A stretch of 23,508 nt of DNA, from the NCBI GenBank assembly GCA_902984215.1, contig CADWAF010003350.1:1-23508 (forward strand), in the 5' to 3' direction. Source of the stretch: Willaertia magna. Lineage: Eukaryota; Heterolobosea; Eutetramitea; Acrasida; Naegleriidae. Positions 15,802 to 23,508 of the stretch are shown in pieces. A model generated the notes under the pieces. That model was not told the DNA's origin. It made no database searches and worked only from the letters and a program-made list of their open reading frames with translations. The position numbers and the translations under genes were made by a program. Each line of letters starts with the position of its first letter. Within the stretch, counting starts at the first letter, position 1.

Positions 15802-16552
15802 GATGATTTGTCTTATTGTAATGCTTTTGTAAATTATTGTGATAAATAATCAACAAATTGACTGTGTAAATTATTATTATTATTTTGTAGGTTATTGATT
15901 AATGAATGATTTAAATTCTTTTGTGATAAATGTTTAAAAAATGTTTCACTTCAGCTTCGTCCAGAGTTAACGGTATTATTAATAAAACAAAGACAACCAG
16001 CAAAAAATTGACAGTCACAAATCCTTGCCAAAATTGCAGTTGAGGACTATTGTTTCATTCCACTAAATAACTTTTTCGCCATAGAAAATTTCTTTGTTTT
16101 TATCTCTTAATCGCAGTTCAGGTCAATTCATTTTGTAATTGAGCTCCCTCCAAAAAAAAAAATGAAGTAAAAATAAAGCAGTCCTTCGGGATTTGAAAGG
16201 CTCTGAATATCTTATATACGAAAAGTGTTTGGATAATGTACATGATGTTGAAATGTACCGAAGGAATTTTAGTTGTTTCATTGCTATTTCATTGTTTATA
16301 GTGGATCCTTTCTCACTATTTCATTGTTTATATGTTTTATAGTGATTTGATGTTTGGCAAGTCTTTACATGAAAGGCAGTTTCATGTTTTATAAGTATTC
16401 AATCTCTTTCATGTAAAGTTGACTTATGGAATAATTCTATAGTGATTCGCTGATTTTTAAGACTTTCCAATCACTTCGTTATCCTACAAAACTGTTAAGG
16501 GGGAGGGAAAAGTGAAATAACAATTCAAAACAAATAGCCATAAAATAACTTA
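15802..16552. other. Gene-free region with direct and inverted repeats
   Basis: About 750 nt with no open frame of useful length. A 17-nt direct repeat (CTATTTCATTGTTTATA) lies at 16284-16300 and 16316-16332. A 13-nt perfect inverted repeat lies at 16363-16375 and 16406-16418. TTTCATG/TTTCATTG words recur between 16270 and 16420. No conserved RNA was recognised. Confidence 0.5.
16363..16418. repeat. 13-nt perfect inverted repeat (stem-loop)
   Basis: CTTTACATGAAAG (16363-16375) and CTTTCATGTAAAG (16406-16418) are exact reverse complements with a 30-nt spacer. Flanking AAGT/GACTT nearly extends the stem with a small bulge. It lies 135-190 nt upstream of the NIT-PAS-RGS start. Confidence 0.8.
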
Positions 16553-18814
16553 ATGTCTGTAGTATCATCCTCTAATCAGTCTACAAGTCCATCTAATAAT
16601 ATTCCTCTAAAAGATGTTATTATTTTAAAGAAAAGTACTGGCAATAGCAATTCAGTTGTAAGCAGTGAACGTAAAGATATTTGTGACTCTACTCATTGTC
16701 TTGAAATAATTGAGAATGAAAGTATGGATGATGACACTGCTTCCTCTTGTAAGGTTTGCGTTGTCAAACAAGCACATACAGCAGCATTAGTATTTGAAGC
16801 TATTCCTCTTTCTGTAAAGTTAGTTTTCATTGTTTTCTTTGCAATAGTTTCTATGGTTGGTAAGTATTTATTAGTCCGCAACTCTTGACTGACTTTTCTT
16901 TAAAGTTTTTGGAGCCCTCTTAATTGCGCAATCAGCCACGGTTTTGAAATCAGCACAGTACATAGACCAAGTTTCACGTGTCTCTTTGATATTTTCTGAA
17001 TTAGTGAACGAGGTACAAACAGAAAGAACCTTGTCCATCAAGTATACGGTCAATTGGACAACATGGGATCAGGTAGCCATACAATTCAACAAAACTGATG
17101 CGGCTATTCAAAATTACATGAAAGAAGCAAGCACTTGGAATTCTGTTGTTAAAAACACAGAAGATGAAGAAGGTGATGGTGAAGGACAAACTCCAAACTC
17201 CCAATTTTTATTTGAGGGTAACACAGGGTATAGTTCTTTAATGGACTATTATATTAAAAGTTTATCAGCACATAGAGAAAATATCAAGAACCGTCAATTC
17301 CCTACTACATTACCTTTAATGCAATGGTATATTGACTGGATAAAGAATATTATTGATGGGTTGTTTTTCATGTCAAATGAAAGTGATGACTCTAAATTTA
17401 AGAGTGTTCACATGAGTTATGGTCACGTTATGAGATTAAAAGAAATTGTGAATGTCAGAAGAAGTTTGTTAATTTACTTTATGCTCAATAACAAAATCCC
17501 TGTAGATACTTACAATTATTTCCAATATGCCATTTCTAAATTTGTAGTTATTTATGATCAATTTGATATTACAGCAGACCAACCAACTAGAGATCTCTAT
17601 GCAAAATTAATTACAGAAAATTATGAATTAGAAAATTTATTGGCTCAATTTGAGAGTTCTATTTTAACAGTAGTTCCAGCACAAGGCAAATTAAACTTTA
17701 CAGATGATGATATTTACAATAACTTTACCATTAAGATTAATAATATGAGAACTGTTGAATACTATTTAAGAAATGCAACAGATGCAATATCTGCTAATCT
17801 AAGGGGTACTTCCACTGGAGCATTAATTGGATATTCTATTAGTACTGTATTTGTATTTGTTGTTTCAATTGTTATTGCCCTCATCTTTGCAAGAGCAATC
17901 ATTATTCCATGGAAGAGATTATTACGTTCACAAAAAGATAGAACAAAAGAGTTGACAACTAGTTATACACAATTAAATTTATTATTAGAAAGAATTTCTG
18001 CTGAAGAACAAAAGACTAGAAAGATTTTGAATAGTATGGATGATGCCTTAGTTACAACCAATAGTCAAGGGCAAATTGTTCACTGCAATGATACTTTCTA
18101 TAAAATGTTTAAATTTACTGAACAAGATATTTACGGATTAAACTTGAGAATTCAACAAATTATTCCAAACCTTGAATTAACAGAATTATTCAAACAATTT
18201 AATTCATTAGACACTATCATTACACCAGATAAAGAATTGAAAGCATTAACAAAAGTTGGAACAGATTTTCCAGTTAGAGTTAGTTTAAATTTTAGTAGAA
18301 TGTATTTAAATAATCTTACAACAAAAGATGACACAATTATTTTGTCAACTGAGAAATTAATTCAACAAGAACAAGCATGTATAATTTTAATTCACAATTT
18401 AAGTGATAAATTTGGAATGTACTAGAAAAGGAACCTGAAGATCTTTTAGAATTTAAACAAATGTTTAATAATCCATTAAAGAAATTAGATTTTAAAGAAT
18501 ATTGTAAAAGATTTAAAACAGATGAAAATATTTCCTTCTTAGAAGATGTTCAAATTTATAAAAATACAACAAGTTTACAAGAAAGAGCACAAAAACAAAC
18601 AGAAATTTATAACTTGTACTTAAAACCAGATGCAAAAAGATTATTAAATATTTCAAAAGAACAATTAGCAATTAATAACTTTAGAATTAGTAAAGGTTTA
18701 GGAGAAATTGAACTATTTGATAGTTTAGAAAAGACAGTTATTGAAAATTTAGTTCATGATATTTATAAGAGATGGAAAGAACATGAAAAGTCTGAAATGC
18801 ACCACTTTATATAA
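16553..18814 (+). CDS. NIT-PAS-RGS membrane sensor, reading frame broken before RGS
   Basis: Exon 1 is 16553-16859, the intron is 16860-16905 (46 nt, GTAAGT to TAAAG), and exon 2 runs on from 16906. Order of parts: cytosolic Ser-rich N-terminus; TM1 at about 85-110; an extracellular NIT (nitrate/nitrite-sensing) domain with the helix ELVNEVQTERTLSIKY and the later KEIVNVRRSLLIYFML; TM2 at about 406-432; a short linker helix; a PAS domain at about 472-600 (ILNSMDDALVTTNSQGQIVHCND to HNLSDK). The frame then stops at TAG 18423-18425. An RGS domain continues in another frame from about 18425 to 18814 (NPLKKLDFKEYC, FLEDVQIYK, EIYNLYLKPDAKRLLNIS, LFDSLEKTVIENLVHDIYKRW). The first frame alone gives 608 residues; with the RGS it would be about 735. 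Inferred role: an extracellular small ligand tunes G-alpha GTP hydrolysis. The break may be a sequencing indel, a pseudogene mutation or an unusual short intron. Confidence 0.75.
18408..18425 (+). other. Frame break between PAS and RGS domains
   Basis: The PAS frame ends at TAG 18423-18425. The RGS frame is closed upstream by TGA/TAA at 18404-18409. The shift must therefore lie in this interval, which contains the short homopolymers AAA and TTT. One missing base would restore a single frame. Alternatively a 23-nt GT-AG segment (18403-18425) would also restore the frame if spliced out, but it is about half the length of the shortest introns seen here. Confidence 0.75.
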
Positions 18815-19129
18815 GTGTATCTTACACTCAGAGTCTCTTATAAATATTTCTAACTAACATCTTTTTGAAACCACTCTAGTGATTACCACAATAACTTGTA
18901 ATATATTATTTTGCGAAAAATTTTGACAACAAACTTTACTATACCACCTTTTCATGTTATTCTTACAGCCTTACTTACATAATTTTGTGATATTAGATAT
19001 TTTACTGACATGATTAGAAGGTAGTAGTATCAATAATAATAATAATTGTAAATTATTTAAAACAACAATAAATAACAATTAATTTTGTAATCTATTGAGC
19101 TGTCACATAAAAAAAAAAAATTTAAAAAA
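18815..19129. other. Intergenic region between NIT-PAS-RGS and SYF2
   Basis: A 315-nt AT-rich spacer with a (AAT)n run near 19035 and an A-rich leader just before the SYF2 start. No gene was seen. Confidence 0.5.
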
Positions 19130-19984
19130 ATGAGTACTAGCAACGAGCAAGAACAACAGCAATCATCATCTTCTCTCAAAGATAAATTCTTTCAATTACA
19201 ACTCCGAATGAGACAATGTAAACAAGATAATTTAGAACATGTCGTTCAAGAAAAACAATCCAACCAACGCTCTTCTCTACCCAACAACAACAACAATAAC
19301 AAGACAACAAATACCAATCCAACAACCACAAGCTTAACAAACAAAAATAATAATCATCAACAATTACAACAACAACCACTAAATAAAAATATTTATTATA
19401 AACATAAACGAGAATTATTAAAAGAATTGGAAGAAAATACAAATGATATAACATTAGAACAATCAGATAAATTTGAAAAGAAAAGAAAACGTAAAGATCA
19501 ATTAATTAAACCTCAAGGTTGGGAAGTTTATAATAAAGATTTTTTACATCAAACTCATAATAAAAGAATAAAAGAGGCTTTGCAAAATAAATTATTACCA
19601 AATACAAGTTCTACCTTTCCAGGTTTATCTTCTTCTTCTTCTTCTAATAATAGTAAGAAGGAAGAAGAAGAAGGACATGATGAAGATAATAAAGAAGAAG
19701 AAGAATACAATAATGTTAACTATTTAAATAATGAAAGAAATGAAACGGAAGAGTTAAAGAATAGAATGGCAGAAGAATTAAATACAAAAATTGAAAAGCG
19801 TAAAGCCTTTAGTAGGGTAAGAAAGAATGAAAAGGCTTTATTGGAAGGAAAGGATGATAATGTAGAGAATGTAGATTATATTAATGATCAGAATAGAAAG
19901 TATAATAAAGCTTTAAGTAAGGCTTATGATAAATATACGCAAGATATTAGAAATAATTTGGAAAGAGGAACCGCAATTAATTAG
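19130..19984 (+). CDS. SYF2: Pre-mRNA-splicing factor SYF2
   Basis: A 284-residue protein matching SYF2 in its conserved parts. The N-terminal helix [19 protein letters not shown] (16-34) corresponds to the SYF2 start helix. [14 protein letters not shown] (89-102) matches the WELKEEE helix. EKKRKRKD (116-123) and [19 protein letters not shown] (130-148) match the RWERKKKRK and YAAAQLRQYHRLTKQIK region. The C-terminal block from [21 protein letters not shown] through [14 protein letters not shown] to [15 protein letters not shown] is diagnostic. Low-complexity Asn/Gln (51-84) and Ser/acidic (165-195) insertions interrupt it. Family role: SYF2 is a Prp19/NTC-associated spliceosome component acting at activated and catalytic stages. 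This fits a genome with many short introns. The gene is intronless and starts at the first ATG after a poly-A leader. Confidence 0.92.
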   Translation: MSTSNEQEQQQSSSSLKDKFFQLQLRMRQCKQDNLEHVVQEKQSNQRSSLPNNNNNNKTTNTNPTTTSLTNKNNNHQQLQQQPLNKNIYYKHKRELLKELEENTNDITLEQSDKFEKKRKRKDQLIKPQGWEVYNKDFLHQTHNKRIKEALQNKLLPNTSSTFPGLSSSSSSNNSKKEEEEGHDEDNKEEEEYNNVNYLNNERNETEELKNRMAEELNTKIEKRKAFSRVRKNEKALLEGKDDNVENVDYINDQNRKYNKALSKAYDKYTQDIRNNLERGTAIN

Positions 19985-20050
19985 TTTACAAAATAAAAAG
20001 ATTATTTAGAATGTTTGTAATTAAAGGTAAATATGTATTAATAGTACGAA

Positions 20051-20133
20051 CGTCTCGTGGTGTAATGGTAGCATAGTGGACTTTGAAAAACAGAGTCAAT
20101 CCATTGACGGAGGTTCGATTCCTCCCGAGACGG
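20051..20133 (+). tRNA. tRNA-Gln (anticodon UUG) with a 12-nt intron
   Basis: A full cloverleaf folds. The acceptor stem CGTCTCG (20051-20057) pairs perfectly with CGAGACG (20126-20132), with discriminator G20133. The D-arm is at 20060-20074. The anticodon stem GTGGA (20076-20080) pairs with TCCAT (20100-20104). The anticodon is TTG at 20083-20085. The T-arm GGAGG/CCTCC (20109-20125) holds a TTCGATT loop. The A box TGGTGTAATGG (20058-20068) and B box GGTTCGATTCC (20112-20122) match the Pol III consensus exactly. A 12-nt intron (20087-20098) sits at the canonical 37/38 position, and its 3' end (TCA) with the next A is complementary to the anticodon TTGA. The D-arm and anticodon arm resemble eukaryotic tRNA-Gln. 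C1:G72 is a slightly unusual first pair. Confidence 0.92.
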
Positions 20134-20142
20134 TTGAATCAA

Positions 20143-20146
20143 TTTT
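20143..20146 (+). terminator. Pol III T4 terminator of tRNA-Gln
   Basis: TTTT is 10 nt downstream of the discriminator, with a second T4 at 20155-20158 as a back-up. This is the usual Pol III termination signal. Confidence 0.7.
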
Positions 20147-23143
20147 ATTCCTTGTTTTCAAACATAAAAATAATTTATATTGTTTTTTAAAACAAGTAAA
20201 AATATTATATTTTTAAATTTCTTTTTATTTTTAAATTGTAATTAAAATAAATACTTTTAAATTTGAGCTGTTTATTAATAGTTTTTAAATATTCAATAAT
20301 AATCTTACTGTTCATTCTTTTATTATTAATGTAATTAAAAAAAAGTAATTCAATATTAAAAAAAAATCTATTTTTGATTTCAATATAATTTTTTAATTAT
20401 TTTATTAAACATAAATTATTACTTGTTACATCTATTCTATTATTTGTTTTAGTTTTAATTTTAAAAAAATTTATAATAACCAATTTAACTTTAATATCAA
20501 TATTTTCTCTATTTAATATCTTAATTTCTATTGCCCTATAAAATAATTCATTTAATTTATAAATTTGTTTATTATTGAATAAACTTTTAATACTTTTATT
20601 AATCTATTGAAGTTCTTTGATTTAATTTTTTAGTTTATTAAATTTTTGAATTTTTTTAAAAGAAAATTTATTTTTATATTTATTTTCAATAAAATGTAAT
20701 TAATTTTTTTTATTATTATCTAACATTTAAAAAATAAATTTATAATCTTTTTTATAATAATATTTATTATTAAATCTTTTAAACCTTTTATAATTCAACA
20801 AATAACTATTATTGAATTTAGTATAAATAAAATTTTTTTTGATAATTATAATATTTCTTTATTTTAATGAAATACTATAAAATTATTTAAATAATTATAA
20901 TATTAAATATTTAATTTTTTTAAATGTCTTATAAACATTATTATAGTAGGCCAAAATTTTATTTAAAAATGGATATCTATTTTTTTATTATAAAATTAAT
21001 TTAAACTAACTCAACTTAAAAAAAAAACATCCGACTGTCATTTAATAAAGAAATTTAAATAATTTTATTAATTAAAACAATTAATCTTATTCTATCTTTA
21101 TATTCAAATACATAAACTACATTTTTAATAAATCTACAAATTTTAAAAATCTTTCTTTAGCTAAACAAGTTAAAAATATTTAATTAAATTCAAATTATAA
21201 TTGAAAATATTTATTAAAAAAAGTATTTTAAAAATTATTATAATAATTTAAATATAAAAGAAAGAAAATTATATTTAAATATAGGTAAAATAAAATTAAA
21301 GAAAAAAATAATTTTTATGAATGAAAAAAATTAATAAATTATTTAAAAACCTTATTTCTTTTAAAAAAAGAGAATATTTTAAAAAAATTAAAGTTAAAAA
21401 AAATTTAATATATGTATGTTTTAATTAAAAAAAAATTATTAATTCTTTAAAAACTACTCATAAAATTAAACATTAATGTGGATTAAAAATAAAATAATAA
21501 ATTGGTTTAAATAAATAAATTAGTTTTTAATAAATAAAAAATTTTTAATAATATATTATCTTAAACAATATTTTCAATACTAAGAAAATAAAAATTTTAA
21601 TAATATTATTCAACTTTATATTCTTTTTAAAACTATAATTCTTGAAAAAGAATGTATGTTATTATTATTTATTAATTGTTTTAATATATTTTTTATTAAA
21701 TAATTTGGTTATATTGTAGTTATTATTAATATTTTTTTAAAGTTTATATAGGCTTTTTTTATTATTTTTAAAATGATGTTAAAATTATTTTATATTTATT
21801 TAAGGTAATAGATGAATTATAAGTTAAAAGTTATTTAATTAATAAAATTATAGTATAATTAAATAATAGATATAAGTTTTTAAATAAAGAAGTAAAAAAA
21901 TATTATTTAAAATAAGATACTGAAATTATTTATAAAATTTTAAATATTTTATAAAATTAAAAGTTTTATAAAAAAAATTAATAAAACTATTAAAATTACT
22001 TTTAAAAATCATATATTATATTTAATTTTATAAATTGATTATTATAAATTATTTCTATATATAATAATATATTTTGAAAATATTTAAAAATTAATAATTT
22101 ATATTTTTTAATAAATTGTGATAAAAAAATATAAAACTATTTTAAAATAACTTTTTTAATAAATAATTAAGATAAAACTTTAAGATTTTAAATTAAAAAT
22201 ACTTAATTTTTAAATATATATGTTTAATTTATAAAAATAATTAACTAATCTAAAACTTCTTCTTACAATTTCATATATTTATTTATTAAATAAATTTTTA
22301 ACTTACTACAACTATTATAATTTTTTAAAAACAAAATAATGAAATATATAAACTAAATAATAAAACTTTATATTAATAAAATTAGTTTTTAAAATAAAAC
22401 TTATAAAACTTTAAAATATCATTTAAAACTACTATATAAAAATAATTAGACTTTAAATTTTATGATGTTATGTAATAATTTTATTTTAGTTATTTCTTTA
22501 AATTTTGTATTATAGTTAATGTTATTTTATATTTGTATAATTATTTATTTAGTTTTTCATATTAATATATAATTTATACTTTTTTTTTTTTTTATATCAT
22601 TATAATTGAATTTATTTATAAAAATTGTTTAATTTATTATAATTTTTTTCTTACAAAATTAACTTTTTTCAATAATTAATTGAAAATATTTATATTTTTA
22701 CAATATATTTATATAGAAGAAAATTATAAATAAATTTTAAAACACTTATTTATTTTCATATTTCTGTATATTTGGTCAATTTTTATATTATAATAATTAA
22801 AATGAAAATACTTATTAATTGTTGTTATTTGATTGTGTTTGTTTAGAAATTTTGAGTATTGTTGTTGTTTTAAAGTTAAAAAAATAATTAATAATTATTT
22901 AATTAAAACTGTTAACTAAATAAATTTTATTAAAAACTAATTTTTTACTTTTAACTCCGCCTTTATTATATTCTGAATAATTATTATTGTTATTATAATT
23001 GTTATTTTAGTTGTTTCTTTTAAATATTAAATAATTTTTAAAACTAATTATTATTGTTACTATTAAGTGATTAACTTAAATTTTAAATAGTTTATTGAAT
23101 AATTTTTAATTTATAAAACTTTTTTTTTTCTTTTTGTATTTAT

Positions 23144-23194
23144 AAAAAGTGAATTTGTGAGTTTTTAATATTTAATATTATTAATTCACTTTTT
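23144..23194. repeat. 12-nt perfect inverted repeat in AT-rich region
   Basis: AAAAAGTGAATT (23144-23155) and AATTCACTTTTT (23183-23194) are exact reverse complements with a 27-nt spacer. Just downstream TAAGTA-GG-TACTTA (23200-23213) forms a second small inverted repeat. Including GTG/CAC makes the longer one less likely to be pure A/T chance. Confidence 0.75.
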
Positions 23195-23508
23195 TAGTGT
23201 AAGTAGGTACTTAGATATTTATTAAAAAAAATCTATAATAATACATTCCAAAATAAAAGACATTCTTTTTAAATCAAATAATTTCACATTAAACAAAGAA
23301 CAATTTTTAATAAATTTTAAACATTTATTACATGAAAATGATTTACTTTTATTGGTAAACTATTTTAATAATTATTTCACTTATTTAATATTAAATTATA
23401 AAAGAATTCTTAAAATTTTATATTTCTTTAAATTTTTAATACAACAAACAACATTTCTTAAATCATATAGAAAATTTAAATTATAACAGTTTAAATTATA
23501 AAGTTTTA

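Larger units (their letters stand above)
20134..23508. other. Extremely AT-rich, gene-free region
   Basis: At least 3.37 kb without any convincing gene, running off the window end. In lines sampled by eye, G+C is about 5-13%, against clearly higher values in the coding part of the window. All frames are broken by frequent TAA stops. No tandem satellite of obvious period, telomere repeat or transposon coding remnant was seen. The transition begins right after the tRNA-Gln gene. The sequence is a mixture of A-runs, T-runs and TTAA/AATT words, with small patches of slightly higher G/C near 22840, 22960 and 23200. Confidence 0.9.

Noticed and set aside
16693..17204. Leftward frames over the NIT-PAS-RGS 5' half
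   Set aside because: They are antisense to a well-supported spliced gene and have no domain features.
23144..23194. Inverted repeat in the AT block as a transposon terminal repeat
   Set aside because: The spacer is only 27 nt and no flanking target duplication or coding remnant is visible, so it is listed only as a stem-loop.

Overview
This is nuclear DNA of a protist, most likely a Naegleria-type heterolobosean amoeboflagellate. The evidence is gene-dense, AT-rich DNA with short GT-AG introns (46 to 106 nt in the gene models here), Asn-rich insertions in conserved proteins, a flagellar outer-dynein-arm docking protein, and a receptor that puts a nitrate/nitrite-sensing (NIT) domain and a PAS domain in front of an RGS domain. 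The genus is inferred from gene content and was not checked by alignment.

Layout, left to right. (1) 1-3399: a secreted Gly-rich repeat protein (+) converges on two spliced genes (-), a 108-aa protein of unknown function and a single-pass, Cys-containing surface or secreted protein. Translation factor eIF1 (-) follows. (2) 3941-7204: ribosomal protein uL14/RPL23 (+), a degenerate Ras-like GTPase (-), a roughly 850-nt gene-free stretch with a 30-nt direct repeat, then a Ykt6-like longin SNARE (+). (3) 7205-12206, all (-): an Asn-rich UPF3 (nonsense-mediated decay), an unrecognised acidic S/T-P-rich protein, and ODAD3/CCDC151 (outer dynein arm docking). (4) 12484-15801: mitochondrial ribosomal protein bL28m (+), a class I SAM methyltransferase of a largely bacterial family (-), and a three-exon cysteine synthase (+). 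(5) 16553-19984, all (+): the NIT-PAS-RGS receptor, whose reading frame breaks just before the RGS domain, and the spliceosome factor SYF2. (6) 20051-20133: tRNA-Gln(UUG) with a 12-nt intron. (7) 20134 to the window end: at least 3.37 kb of extremely AT-rich DNA (about 5-13% G+C in lines sampled by eye) with no gene.

The genes are mainly unrelated housekeeping functions (translation, RNA processing, vesicle traffic, sulfur assimilation, cilium assembly), as expected for a compact eukaryotic chromosome without operons. The features most worth a second look are the AT-rich desert starting at the tRNA gene (a candidate centromere-like or heterochromatic region), the NIT-PAS-RGS receptor and its frame break, the SNARE that lacks its zero-layer arginine, and the GTPase with degraded nucleotide-binding motifs.
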